Source of the DNA: Icerya purchasi
Lineage: Eukaryota > Arthropoda > Insecta > Hemiptera > Monophlebidae
Direction of reading: 5' to 3'
Length of the DNA stretch: 64,000 nt
Assembly (NCBI GenBank): GCA_039619475.1
Contig: CM077115.1
Location: 559,518,374 to 559,582,373 of the forward strand
A program made the position numbers and the translations under genes. Shown here one piece after another: positions 26,643 to 40,560 of the stretch (position 1 is its first letter; every line of letters starts with the position of its first letter). The notes beneath the pieces are model-generated. The model did not search any database, was not told where the DNA came from, and saw nothing but the letters and a program-made list of their open reading frames with translations.

Positions 26643-26800
26643 ATCAGTTCATACGAATATAATAAAATCCTATAAAATATAACAAACGTTATATAAATTT
26701 GGGACATTCTTGAGGACATTTTTCGTTACATAAAATTGGGACAGCAGTTTTTGTAAAGGGGGGTAGCCTAAGAATTACGTTGTAATTAATATATATATAT
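26643..26800 (+). mobile_element. Small element with AAGAATTACGTTGTAA end
   Basis: Contains TCCTATAAAATATAACAAACG and CATTTTTCGTTACATAAAAT, then CCTAAGAATTACGTTGTAAT before a TA tract. The same parts in the same order occur inverted at 61044-61275 and partly at 62105-62190. Superfamily not assigned. Confidence 0.65.
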
Positions 26801-28639
26801 ATGTATATACTACTTTTCCAGTTGTACCCGCAGCACTTAATCTGGCTCCACCGCGGTTGTTCTGGGAAAAAATACGGGGCTACCTGCTGGCGGCATTGAT
26901 ATGAGCGAAGGAAGTCGGGTTTTTTGCCGACGATAGCAATATAACGTTCAACAAGTAACCACCGGAAGAAAGGATCGATTAATTACAGCATTTCGTGCGA
27001 TCTCTATGGAGAAAAGTTGCATATGTACAAGGCTATTGTTATCAGTGTACTATCGAGCTTGTTTGACAGTGCCTAGTCTACGGCCGGTCCCTGTTGTGTC
27101 CCTCGAAAACGTAGTTTATAATCACGCCCATAAACGGATGCAGGGCCAATCGTTTTCATCTGCAGTCTGTTTAATCGTTACATTAACTCTCTGTTCGACC
27201 CTCTTTCATGCTAGATTTTTCCACCCTGCATAATCTGTCCGGCGTCATTGTTGCATATTGTACGACCGAATCGGGGGGTTCTCTTCTCTGCTCGCCTTTT
27301 TTTTATGCCGCCGCATGGAGTCGCTTCCTCCAAGTTTGACTCGATGGAAAACATCTGCTAGTGACACTAGCCGATCACTTCCTCGTTCCTATTATCCGAA
27401 TTAGCTGAAACGGAATAACAAACGTTTAATCAAAGCGGTAAACATCCAATCGAAATGTAAACGATGACCCCAACCGACGGCCGTTCGTTTCTTCGTTCCT
27501 TTCCGCATTGTAGTAACCCCAGTGTAGGCCCAGAGTTTCCAGACAGTTTTGCCGATGACAATAATATTCCGCTGAAGGAACGAATCTTGGGCGCAGACAA
27601 CGATAAAAATCGCGACGATGAAAACATCCGGTGAAAAGTCCTATCAGTTTTCTAGAAGACTTTTTCAAATAGTCGCTTGATCATGAACCTTTTAATTATA
27701 ATTTTAATTATTCGGACGATTATAATCTGGAAAAAATTCAATAAAACTCGAGATTATCGAGGGAAAATTTACGGAAAACTTAAAAAGATCACAGTGACAT
27801 CAGAATTTAAGACGTTTTTCGGAAGGCGTGTAAAATTTACGGATGCCGATTAGAAATATTTCGTTTTTTTCCTTCATATTTGCCGATTCGCGATATCTTA
27901 ACTATTAGCTAAATTTTACTTTTTTTTAAGTTTAATTTTATAATCTTTCGGTCGGAACCAAAATTTCTACGCAAGTCAAAGGAGCTGTGAAGCCTTCGAT
28001 CGAAACCTAAACTTGTATTTGTAAAATTATTTTCTAAAAATACCGACTGAAAAAAAAACATTTTACGAAGGATGATCGGCGCAGCGCTCCCGCCGAATGT
28101 CATCCAACATTTTTGGTTGGTTTCTTGTTTTTCTTTTTTTGCTGTTTTTTTTTTGAGTTTGATCCTTAAAATGAAATAAATGGAAAAGAGTCATTTGAAT
28201 AGTTGAACACGAGTTCTTTGGTAGCACTTCTTTATTAGCTCGTGAATTACGAAGATTAGTCGGAATTAGAACGCTGGGGCTGAAAGATCCGAAAAGAAAA
28301 ATAAAAAATAAATAAATAAATAAACCAAGCTTCTATACCAATTACCAGTAAGGGGGGGCTACTTTTAAATTTATTTAGCGATACGATAGAATATGTGTGG
28401 TTTACATAGCAGCGTAGAACTACTTATAACGGAACTTAACCGAGTTCAAATAATTTCCCCGTTCCGTGGCAATCCAAGACTTGCCAGAAAAGAAATAGGA
28501 TTATCCCCAATCTTACGTGGGAGTTTTCTAAAAGCGACAATTTTTATGGAGTGTTTTAACGCATTCCGAATTTTTCACTTTGATTCGACTCCTGTAACCG
28601 GTTTCATATTAGCAACAGAGACGGAATATCGAATTTTTT

Positions 28640-30517
28640 ATTAACACGATGTAAAATTCGTTTGCTAAACTTTTTCCTTTCGATTAATAATAATCTCGTT
28701 TTTTTTCGAGTTTCGAAAAAAACGACCGTGGAAAATTTAAAGAAAATTTCATTTTTTCCCAACTACCGGAAATTGTATATATCCAGCAAACATCTGAAAA
28801 TTCTCGAACACCGAGTCAAGTAAAATGTACAAAAAAAACACTATCCCTAATATTATTACAAAATATTGCGAAATTAGCTAACAGCGAAGGTCACAGGAAA
28901 ACCAATGCCAACGTTCCTTTTTTTTTGTAAATGGTGATCAGCGCTGCGCAATATTACCGATATAGTCGATTTCAGCCTAAGACGAATTCCTCAAAACAAA
29001 AGAACAATTATTTTATTTGAACTTTTTCAATTTCCCTCTTTACGAAAAGTGTCATGTCGATGCGATGATCGATCGATTATCATTTTTCCACTCTGTCATC
29101 GTTTAGATCATTCCCCCCTTGTTCTACGCTCTAACCTGATATCAGCAGCACGAACAAGCACGTAATATTTTTTCCTTCGTTTCACTGCGACCTTTATTAA
29201 GATTTATCCTTCGCACGCTTTTCCAGCTAGGTTAGTTTCGCTTTCGAAGAAACATTCAAAACTGTAATTAACTCTAAAGCCTTGTGACCAATGGAAAACA
29301 CGGAATTACGCCCGCCGTTACTTATTCACGTCTTTCTTCCATCAAACGGGAATATTTCTTCTTCTTTTTTTGAGTGTGTCACTTGAGACCTTTAATTTTT
29401 ACCTAGTCCCGAAAAGAAATGCAGATCCGTAGCCGTGAATGTTGAAATTATTGAGGAACTTTTCGATTTTACGTGTAGCATTTTCATTGGCATTTTCAAT
29501 TTGGCTAGCATAGAACAGTTTTGTAACTATTAAGAAAGGAACAATTTATTATTGCTGTTATTCACTATTCCTCGGAGTGCTGCAAGCTGTGTCTCTCTGT
29601 GACGTTTTATGTGCAGGCAGAATAAGTTCTGTTCGTATGATTGTATAATAGCGAAGAGAAAGTTTCCTCCTTTCCTACTGGGTACTAGTGTCATTGTAAG
29701 TCAGATCTGCTTAGCTGCGTACAGCATAAATGAGAGCATAAATGATTCCGTTTCATATTCGAAATTAAACACGTTTACTTAATACATTATACAGCTACAT
29801 TAGGCAGAATGCGAAGTGGAAAACGCGCATACTACAGTATCGTAAATAAGAATTTCAATTATCGATTAAAGGTCACGAATTAGGGCAGTCAACATTTCGT
29901 AACTGAAAAAATAGAAAACCGATATCTTCTCATGTGTGTCGGACGAACGAGAAAGAAATCTCTACGCCATCATCACTTGCATGACCACGCATTAAAAAAC
30001 CACATATCAAAAAACCATGATATTCAGATTTTTAAAACTTCGGATAAAAAAGGCTTTCTTTTCGCAGAGTGTGCCCCCCGATAGTATTTCGGCTGTAATA
30101 AAGCAATTTATATGTTAGCGAAACAATGTTTTCTTGTAACAACGAACTATAATTAATTATATCAAAAAAGCTAAAAAAGTCTGAAGAAAAAAGTCTACCG
30201 TTGAATTACAGATTCTAGCAAACTTTGGACACGCTAACTTTGACCTTTTTTTCTTTGTTAAATTAAATATTCGTATACATACGCGCTGCTGCTGATCCTT
30301 TTACTGTGACAGACTTTTTTTCTTTTTTTTTTATTAGCAAACTTTTAAAAGATTTCTGTGAAAATATTTTACTATGGAAATTATTTTGAACTTTTTTTTC
30401 ATCATGTAATACGCTTGAATTATGAGTATTTGAAAATTTTATATATTGAAACGGGCTAATCTAGCGATGTCTTTCTTTGTAATGAAATCATCTGTGATCA
30501 AACTTCTTTAACTACAT
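28640..30517. other. Gene-free intron sequence
   Basis: AT-rich sequence between 28640 and the hAT-like element, with no exon, array or element end that I can support. Confidence 0.55.
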
Positions 30518-30525
30518 GTTTCAGG

Positions 30526-31161
30526 CAGTGGCGGATCCACGTGGGGGTACATCCCCCCAAAGAACCAAATACTCTATGAAATAATTTGTTATAACAGAGA
30601 AACTTATACGATAAAAGATTTGAATAAATGTTACACCCACGGATTTAATTATAACTAATATTTAATACTGCTTTCTAGTAAAACTATTAATGTTACGTTT
30701 TTATTCCATTTTAAATGTAATTATCACCGATCTTTTGCCTAGGTTATTTATTTTTAATTTTTATTATGCAGTTTTAATTAAAAATAGTAGTTCAATGAGA
30801 AATATGTATACTTTTTTTTACTTACAAAGAATTCGGATCCGATTACTAACAAAAATAAAAAAGAAGTAAAGTGTCTAATAAGAAATACTATCTTTCTTAC
30901 TATTTAAATTCTAAACTACCATATTTAAGGTATAATTTTATAATTTCCTTTTATTTTTTACATGAAAATAAAACAAAAGTTAAATTTAAAAATTGTAATA
31001 ATCATGTATTATTAAAACGTTTTTAAATTTCTAAAGAGGTCGTTATTTGATATTCTTTATGAAACAACGTATTTCTCAAATCTACTGCCTACCGTGGAAG
31101 ATATTACGTAATTTTATCACCCCACCCCCCCTACAAAAATGTCTTTCTGGATCTGCCCCTG
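30526..31161. mobile_element. 636-bp non-autonomous hAT-like element
   Basis: The left end is CAGTGGCGGATCCACGTGGG. The right end, read in reverse complement, is CAGGGGCAGATCCAGAAAG followed downstream by a G tract. The two share CAG-GGC-GATCCA, a form typical of hAT ends. Flanking bases are GTTTCAGG on the left and TTTCAAGG on the right, an imperfect match to the 8-bp target duplication hAT elements make. The interior is AT-rich with no transposase frame, so it is non-autonomous. Confidence 0.8.
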
Positions 31162-31799
31162 TTTCAAGGCAAAAAATTCGATATTAAACCGGAAGTGTAA
31201 TTTTCGACATTTTAATCGAGCATTAGAACAATCGTTTTTTTTCTCTTCATAGCACCGGTTCCCGCTCGAATTTATGCAAATATATATACATACATACATA
31301 CATGTATATACGTGTGTATGTATGTATGTGTATACTGAATCGAAGGCAAAAATTGAAATGCGTATTCAGCTCGAAATTCTCCGAAATATGCTGCGACTTA
31401 AGAGGAGAATAATTGATTAGGAATAATTTTTCCCTCTATTTTAAACGTTTGTTACATTCCTTTTTGGATTTAACGATTTCTAAAAGTAAAAATAATACTA
31501 AGGGCCTTCTTATCAGCGAGCGATCTGACCTCCACTAGATTCTTGGAAAACCGGGTCCCTTTTCAGTAATTTCGACTAATTAATTAAAGGAAAATTAAAA
31601 TTCGAAATGAAGGAAGCCAGTTTTTCAAGCGCACCGCGAGTAACTAACCGAAATAAAAGACCACAAAAGGCATTAAAAATAAATCAGCCGCAGTAGCGAC
31701 CACTTAAATGGCTTATTAGCGTGTCTGGTCGGGAATCGGCGATACTATTATTTTTCGGAGTAAATATGCAAAAAATGGCGTCCACTGGAACTGTAGAAA

Positions 31800-31804
31800 T
31801 AATG

Positions 31805-31852
<48 letters not shown>

Positions 31853-31925
31853 GGAGTAATAATAATAATAATAATAGGAGTAATAATAATAATGGTAAGA
31901 GTAATAATAATAATAGTAGCAGCAG
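31800..31925. repeat. Imperfect (ATA)n microsatellite
   Basis: Long run of ATA/ATN units with GGAGTA interruptions. The poly-Ile reading frame through it is an artefact. Confidence 0.95.
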
Positions 31926-31929
31926 TAAT

Positions 31930-32350
31930 AATGGTAATATTTATAATGATGACGACGGCTGAGAAGGAGAAGGAAGCGAGGAAAACCTAATTTGCGTACT
32001 GGAACAACTCAGAGCCGTGCAGAGGAGACCATTTCCAAAGAGTCCGGCACTGAATTAGAGAAAGATGAGGATAAGTTAGCCTCGCACGGTAGACGAACGC
32101 GGCACCGATGGCATTAATTGAGCAGAGAGATGCGAAGCTGAGCGAGCTTTGTTGAACGCTAAAAACTGGTAGAAACTTGCACTAGCAACAGCTCGCGATC
32201 GCTTAGATGGTCGTTGGTCCCTACAGAATCCAGATCCACTCGTGGTAGGCGGAGTGTAAATGAAAAATTGCACGAGGCCCTTGCAGTCGCAACGAAAACA
32301 AAATGAATCAATTGAAAAATTCAAGAACCGAACCCACCTGCAGTTGCCCA
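31930..32350. other. Mixed-composition intron block, no gene recognised
   Basis: Less AT-rich than its surroundings, without repeats. A 91-codon minus-strand frame (32076-32351) has no recognisable features. Confidence 0.4.
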
Positions 32351-33642
32351 AGAGCCTGCATAAATATGCGTATGAACGACGTCGTCCGAAATAAATATGT
32401 GAATTCGCACAGTATTCCTTCTCTTTTTTTCGTTTTTTTTTTCCGTTCGGTTTCGTGTTTTATCGTTTTTCCCCTCAACACTTACTAATATGCGCATAAA
32501 TATTCGTACATACACACGCATGTACATGTTACCAAGTGCAAAAAGTCCGCGAGAATTAGTACGCGGAAAATAACGACGCACTTGCCAGCATTTTGTTTTG
32601 ATCACTGCGAAATGCGGAAGATCTTCTCAGTTTTTCCGCTGCTTCGCGAGCAAAATCATTAATTAAGTATGACGTCAAAGAAGGAGATAGAAGAGGAATA
32701 AAAGAAACAAGCGCATAAAAGATTAATCTGGAAAGTTCCAGTAATATTGGATTCCATTTGAGGCTTGTTTTTCATACTATAACGCGAACGACAAACGAAA
32801 ATTTATTAACACTAGCAATCAATACGGGGTTATCAAAAAAAGCCGAATAATAAACTGCCAAGATTCCCCTCCGTCAATCACTAGTCGTCGTTTGAATTTC
32901 CAGAATTAACAGTTTCCTAATTTCTGTTCTATATAGCGCCCGCTGGAAGTTTCGAAATCTGGGCCAATTTGATTTTTACAAAAAATTTCAGCCTAACCTA
33001 TCCCCGATTAGAAACATTTACGGCACAACCGAGTGAGCAATAATCCGAAATTTCATTATACGCTTCAAACAGATGTTATTAAGTAAGGCCTTCTGAAAAA
33101 AGAAAAAAAAAGCCACTGATAAGGGATTAGATTCTTTTTGGTATGCGGTCGGATGGGTGTAGATAAAAGTGATTATTGACAAGAGAAAATCGGGGTTTCG
33201 AATGGAATAAAGGGGACGGATAACACAGAGCCTTATAATTAAGTTGCGCCTGAGGCGAGAAGTTTATGGTTATTTTAAAAAGGAAAACAGAGTGAAACAA
33301 GTGCGAGATTCGGCTTTGTACGCTACCTGTATAAAATTGGACGAAAAGGCTAGAATGGGGTGCACAGCGACAAAATTGCAGTGTAATAATTTCTAATAAC
33401 TTTTGAAAGAACCGTTCGGAACAGCTCTAATACTTGGTCGCTGAAGTACTTTTATGAAAGACGGATTTAGATGAAGACCAAACTAATCTTCACTACTTAC
33501 AGCCGCAACACCTTTTGATCTCTTTCAAGACAAATCATCTGACAGCTACTACACCTTATCATTACAACGAAATTCCATAATAGCGCGCGAAAACAAAATA
33601 CAATAAACAAACAATTTAAATAATTACAGTATTAAAAGTTAA

Positions 33643-33725
33643 TAATAATAATAATAATAATGTGTTTTGTCAAATATTTGATTATTATTATTATTATTAT
33701 TTTTATTTTTGTTATTATTATTACA
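33643..33725. repeat. Facing (TAA)n and (TTA)n arrays
   Basis: (TAA) units on the left and (TTA) units on the right flank a 20-base spacer containing CAAATATTTG, so the whole can fold as a hairpin. A similar arrangement of facing AAT/ATT runs appears near 35108-35160 and 35240-35285. Confidence 0.8.
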
Positions 33726-35560
33726 CGTTTTTCGACTACATTACCCGACATCGCGCAAATCGCACTACAAAAGCAAGAACTTCTAATACCAATTTTATTA
33801 AATCTAACTGTAAAATTTTAAAACACTTTTGAACAAGTTAAATTTACAATAAAACACACATCTACACGCGCACTCATTCAATCTAATAAAATTATTATAG
33901 GCATAAAATTTTATTCCTATATACGTTCGTGTAGACAAACTTCTAAATTTCATAGGTTCATTGAAAAATACAAAACCTAAATTCAAATTTTCACCCTGAT
34001 TCTTAAATTTCTACCAACGCGGTACGTCCGCAGATTTACATATATGGTGAAAACAAAGAAGGCAACCTGCAATAAATAAATAAATAATGGCCCAAAATGA
34101 AACAGAAAAGTAGTAATTATATACGTTAGTTAGGTAATTTGCACTATCTGTTTTATCCGGTTATTTATTATCCCTTATTGCAGCATTTTCCTTACATAAG
34201 ACTCAACTCCTACAATTACAAAATCTGTGTATATTGCAGTTCTGGCTTTATCGTCTAGTAACTCGAGTGATAAGTCAGTGACGTAATAGTAGTTTAGAAT
34301 TATATTCAGAATCAAAGGTCTCTAAGAGTGACAACAAAAGCAAGTCTTCACGATGTATATATTGCAGATTTTTCGAAAAACCAATACTGTTTTCGAACTG
34401 AACTTCAATAAATACGACGCGTGTCAGCAGTAAATTCCGCAACATTCATTGTATTGAATATTATCGTAACATCAGCCAATCTCACCTATACCGCTTTATG
34501 TTTCTACATCCGGGAATATTATAACGCGCATCACTTCTTTATCATAGAGCCAAGTTTCCGTTGATATAGTATCAAATCTAATTCTTTTTCCCTGAAAATA
34601 ATTGATTACTTCACCAAAATGTTTCCCTAAACTACTGATATTTAAAATGAATAAATTTAAAAAACCGGCATTAAAATTATATTTGGCTAGATTTAGAGAA
34701 TTCTAAAAGACATTATTAATATTTTACCATTTTACGAAATAACTATAACAAAAAACTTAAAAAACGGAAACTACATTAGTAAATTAATAAATTGGAAAAT
34801 AAATGTAAAAAAAGTAAACAAATGTATGCATAATATAAACAACAGACATAAAATTATTAACAATGGTGAATGGAAAAAAAACGTATTGCTGAAAAGTATT
34901 AATGTAAGTGGTGAATCGATATAATAATAATCTGACATCTACATAAAAGCAAATGAAAATTATTGATTGTATAAAGTACAAGTATGGCTCATTTTTAGGT
35001 AAAGTAGAAAAGATTAGAACGGATGAGTTTAGCCGAAGATCATAAAGAGAAATAATATACCAAGTTTTTTTGTCAATTAAAGTTAACTTCGATTAGAAGA
35101 AGAGTTTCGATAAATGATAATAATCAGATCAAATTATATTAAATTGATTATTATTATTTTTGTTCCGATGCTTTTTATTATTTTTAATAATCCATCGCTC
35201 GCTCAATTCTACGCATAGGCGGAAATTGTACAATAATCGTGATAATAAAGACATTTGATTTGATAATTATTATTATTATGGTTATTAAAAACGCACAAAT
35301 ATACTGTACAACGCGAACAGTAGAAGAAAAAATGTAAAAATGCTAACAAAACCTGAAATATAAAAAGGAATTTAAATATGACAAAATCTCTAAAAATAAA
35401 GTAAAATCAAATTGTAGTAATTATAATGTTTACGAAGAAATTGCAATATACTTATAACTAGTTGGCTACACTTACTAATCTAGTGTGCATATGTATTTTT
35501 TTCCAGAATAACGTACCTGTTTATTTATGTTTGGTAATTCTTATTTAATATAAGTATAGC

Positions 35561-35964
35561 CAGTGACGTGTCAACATTTCACAACTAGGGAGGAGGCTAG
35601 AAACATAAATCACCCCTGTACATAGCGAGGCCTATAATAAAAAGAGTATTTAATTATGAAGTGAAATAAAAACGCTTTTCTTTCTTACTTTAAATGATTT
35701 TATCTAAACGAATTTTTAATTTCTTTCGAGTATCCGAAATTTCTAGTTTTGGTTTTCTTGGTTCTTCGGTGGTCACTTTGTTTTGTTAAAAAATTGAATT
35801 TTATTCATTCAAACGATCTCTCTTCACGAATTATTTAGCTTTTCGTTTAATTTTCTTGGATTTTTATCAAGTAACTGTTATATCTACTGGTATAATATAT
35901 ATTTCTCTGGGGGGGGGGGGGGGGGGCGACTTCCCTTTTTGCCTTCCCGTTTGGCACACTACTG
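35561..35964. mobile_element. Possible 404-bp hAT-like element containing a G18 run
   Basis: The left end CAGTGACGTGTCAA and the right end in reverse complement (CAGTAGTGTGCCAA) are similar. A G18 homopolymer lies at 35909-35926 near the right end, as often seen inside hAT-type ends. The flanking 8-mers do not match, so the boundaries or the call may be wrong. Confidence 0.4.
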
Positions 35965-37659
35965 ATTAAATATCTGAAGTAATAATTTATTTATTTATTA
36001 TTATTACACGGAAAATTACAAGTGCACAATATTGCTAAATAGTGGAGCATACGAAAAATAAAAATTCTATGTGGGTGAAAAGGCAATTTTCAAAGAAAAA
36101 ACAATTTTGTCAAATAAAGTTAACAATTATGCTGTACAATACACAATAGTGAGCTTGCTCTACTCCGAATTCATATATATATATATGTATATGTATCTTT
36201 TAAGAAATGTCATTCTGCTATAAATAATTCATTAATCGCTTTCCGTTTTGTTTCAAGTTTTGTAGTTAAAATTTAATCTGGAGCAACATACGATTATTTA
36301 ATTTGGTTCTGGCATACTATCATTTGCTGACCTCGTTGAAGCTCACCTGAATGATATATTAAATTTTTCTTTATTTTATTGACCGTAGTAAATTAATAAC
36401 AAATTTAATTTCAGAAGTGTGTTTCTCGACGAACGATCCTTTGTATGACGTTTTATTTTGAATAAATTGAATTGCCCCTGGTTCGCATCATCAATAGTGA
36501 GCCTAGTAAATGCAAAAAGTTAGTACGCTTAAACATGGTCTTAGAATTTTCTGAACCTACATTATCGAATTCAGAAGTTATTTTACTGACACTTTCTTTA
36601 AACTGCGTTTTGAAGTGCTTTTCGGTTTCTTTCATTATTTACTTTTTCCTAAACCCTTTATGAATGTGAAAATGAAATATACCCAAGTGTCGCAATATGA
36701 ACTTAATAAGTATTTCTTACTATACACTCTTTTTACCGGAATATCATCTAAACACAAAATATAACCAATGGTCGCTCGTATGTTGCTTGTTTAACTATAT
36801 TTAAAAATTTGTAACGTGTTTGTTAAATTATTTATCTGATGCATTGACATTTATATAATACTCTGTAATAATTACATTTTCGGTAGATAACTCTAAAAAT
36901 TCCGTTCAAATTCGTTAAAAAAGTTGTCATATGTGCAGCATCGTGAAATTTATATAGCCAACAGATAAAAATTTTCTAGTTATTATTTAACATTATCTTA
37001 ATGGATGTGACATTACTTGCGTTAACCGTAATTTCAATTGAGCTGTATAATAGTAATACTATTATTATTATTATTATTAATAATAATAAAAATAATAAAC
37101 CCAAATTAAACTGAACTAGAATAAAAATAATAATAAAGTAATAATACGGTACGTTTCCCATTTTTGGTCTTATCCACTTAGGAAGCTTTTAAAATCAACG
37201 TAATTTTATTTATTAAGCATGTCTCTATTTAAATCTACATATTAATAGACACGCCATCTTTTATAATTTTGTAACGGTTTTCGACGTCGTTTTACGAAAT
37301 CATTTGATATTAATGTAAACTGATATTCCATTGTTTACCTATATTCCGTAACCTGTAACCCTGAAATATATATACATATATATATATATTTTTTTTTTTG
37401 GGCGTCAAAAATTCAACCCATCGACAAAAAATATAATCAGTAGACTTCTCCTGTTTTTCATGTTCATACACAACTCGGCTAATTAGATTGAATTATTTTA
37501 ATTTTTTCTTAATGATTCGCTCTACTCTTACGTATAACGAGGTGCAAATATATAGTAATACTTCTTACAACACCAAGAATTCTGCGTGTACATTTCCAGG
37601 CTGTTAATATCTTAATTAATTTCTTCTAATCTTCTTCTGCCGATATTTCATATATATTT

Positions 37660-37730
37660 TTTTATTTAAAAAAATAAGTTGTGGGTCTCACAGGGCAAAT
37701 TTGCCCGTTGTGTGAGTTCGCAACATTCTT
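37660..37730 (+). repeat. Short hairpin-containing dispersed repeat, copy 1
   Basis: Contains TAAGTTGTGGGTCTCACA, the perfect palindrome GGGCAAATTTGCCC (37693-37706) and TGTGTGAG, which pairs with CTCACA. A diverged copy in reverse lies at 63235-63310. Confidence 0.5.
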
Positions 37731-37833
37731 ATTAACGTTTATTAACAAAGAAGCAAAATCTAAAAATTACAACTATCTTAACTTATTCCATAAATCACAA
37801 TTTTAATAAACCTGGCATTATGTTTAAGTAAGA

Positions 37834-37837
<4 letters not shown>

Positions 37838-37871
<34 letters not shown>
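37838..37871. repeat. (TA)n microsatellite
   Basis: About 16 TA units. Confidence 0.94.
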
Positions 37872-39999
37872 GCATGCCAATATATAACACGCCGCGTAAT
37901 ACGTATCTGCACACCGGTACATGCAGACAGCTTAATGTTTTAAAAATCAAAAAACATGATCTTCTGTGAGAACTTAATATCCAGGAAGTGCGCGATAAAG
38001 TCAAGCCAAAATCCGTAAATAAAGAAGCAATAATGAGTAGCGAAATATAGAACGTAACTTGATCTTCAATTTTTGCACCATTCCTTTTTTAGCCATCATT
38101 CTAATTCCTTTTTCCACATACTAATTTTTTTTTTTCCTTAAATATATGACTCCAGGGTTATACTTATTAATTTGATTAGCACTGAGTCATCAGTGTTATT
38201 AATTCGTCGATTTACACCGCGAGGATAGATGTAATATGTATTACTTTGGTTTCTTCTTGTTCGAACCGAATTCTTTCCCTGGATGGTAATTTTATATTAT
38301 TGACATTGAATTCTAGTAATCTATAATAGAAATAGTACATCTAGGGGGACATTTCATCATTTTCCTTTCACACATAATTGATCCAGAGACGTTTTGCTTC
38401 TAGTAGGATATAGTATAAGTTTCAAACACCTCTTCCGTGTATTTTACTTATTTTATTTATTTCTGCTTTCTTAGCCTCGCCCCATAATTGAATTCTACAT
38501 AATATTCTAGACATTATTATTGAATTATAGTGTATACGTAGTATTCGATGTGCTCTGCTTTATTTTATGTAAAGCTGGAATTGTGTTTTTTCCAGTTCAA
38601 GGATTTATCAATATATATATATATACCTAGAAATTTAAAGTCACTCACGTTCTCTAACGGTGGACAAACACATAAATGGGTATTGTTATTTAATGAATCT
38701 CATGAAGGCAATCGTTATTATCAACGACAATTCGCGGGTCGCGTATCTTATGTTAAGAATTGTTCCGAATGTGTAGTACTTTTGATTTGTTTATATTAAT
38801 ACATAAACTATTTACTGTCCTACAAGTGGTAAGACAACAAACGATGCAATTTACTCGTGTATCGCTATTTGTTGCGGCATTCATTTCTACTCCAAGATAT
38901 CATTTTTGAATTTTCTTGTTAATTTTATACTCGTATATATATATACTAAAATTTAATGTAACCGGCTTCGCGTTGACGGTATTTATAAATAAATAAATAA
39001 CAATAGATCGCGAGATTAATTTCAAACAAAAGAGGATAATCACAAATATGTGCACACAAATGGATGATAAGAATGTTAAAAGTAGTATATATATTGTAGA
39101 AAAAATATGTAAATAAAAATCGGAGAAAAGCGGAATTACGAGGATTCGAAATTATGGAAATAATATCGAAAGGTTATCTATAATTTAAAAAAAAAAAAAT
39201 CTATTTCTGTATCTTCTCCGACTAAGTTTTCGAACAATAAAATACCATTGTAGAACTCGCCACGGGGACCCGACCTCCAGAATCATTTATAATATTTATA
39301 GTTTAACGACCGCCGGTTTGCGTCGATTATGTTCATTAACGGCTTTCAAAAAATACTTCCGTTACATAAAAATGTTACATCTGCAAAAATTTTCATATTT
39401 TCCTTCAGGTAAAAATGATACACAATCATTATTAAGTATACGCGCAAGTTGTTTGAAAAATAAGGATGTGGAGTTGCAACAGTGTTTACTAATAATAGGC
39501 ACGGCTATTGATAGTCCGGGCCAAGTGCAAAGATTTAAAGTACATTACATGAGATAAAAATAATTTCTTTTAAATGAAATAAAATTGTTCCCGGGATAAA
39601 TAATAAATTTCAATTTTTAGGAATGCCGAAAAACAAGTGAAATAAATAGGAAGAATTTTTTAAAAGCCTTTTTCAATGAAATTCAATCGCTCAGTTTTTT
39701 AACGAAATCAAAGGAAAAAGAAAAAATCCAAAAAAAAAAACTACTACAGAGATTTAAGACATGTTTTTTGCTACATTCTTTCTTGAATTCTTAATTTGAT
39801 CGCATGAGTACATGTAACTGTAAAAAAGAAACGATGAGAAAAGCCGTACTGGCCTTCTGATGTGTGTTTCACCTAAAATTATCGATAGAAAAAATTTGCC
39901 TAGTTTAGTAGTAAGAATTAAATATATCGGCGCGACATTGCTAAAATGACTCGTTGAATTTAACCGGGGGCAGGGGGTGGGGGGCTGTTTAAGCAGTTC

Positions 40000-40560
40000 T
40001 CTCTGCGTTTGTTTTTCGAGATAAGGATATGCTAATGTGATACTGGAACGAGGGCGTAGTTTTCGCGCGCTATTAATTGAAAACAGGCGGCCAAAGATAA
40101 ACGATGATAGGCGCTACTTTGGGTGTGACAAACAATGCTGCCCCGGCCGATCTGGAGAATAAAAAAATAATTGTTCCCGCGTCCTCGGGGATAAAAATCG
40201 AATCGGATATAAAGACAGGAAAGTCTCGTGCAAAAACTGGATTATGTCAGACCCGTTCCAGCCTGCTGCCTGGATGCTGGCTGGAGCGAAAAGTAAATAT
40301 CTGCTCCTTCGGTACAGACCAAGAACGGATAGAGCTGCAGTCGGAATTTCATTTATTTGTGTACTCCGGCGCGCAGATTGATTTATCTCGAAAACTGATC
40401 CGACTCAGCTAAATAAAACTGTTGCTGCCTGCGCGCAGCTATCACTAGTCGAGCGCAAAGTGCGAGACAGCTCTTAATTAACACGTAAGAAACGGGTTTG
40501 TTATTTATCATTTATCGGCATCCAGCTACTTTTTTCCCTGTCCAGTTTTCTCCAACTTCA
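40000..40560. promoter_or_regulatory. Candidate enhancer with four WGATAR sites and a POU-type site
   Basis: A low-repeat, CpG-containing block. AGATAA at 40019-40024 and 40095-40100, TGATAG at 40105-40110, and TTATCT (reverse AGATAA) at 40383-40388 match the GATA-factor site WGATAR. TATGCTAAT at 40028-40036, directly beside the first site, matches a POU/octamer-type motif. TATTAATTGA near 40071 is a homeodomain-type core. GATA genes commonly autoregulate (family knowledge); that this block does so is inference. A 102-codon frame at 40104-40412 has no recognisable residues. Confidence 0.3.

Noticed and set aside
31721..31990. 89-residue frame with long poly-Ile
   Set aside because: Translation of an ATA microsatellite; not a plausible membrane protein.
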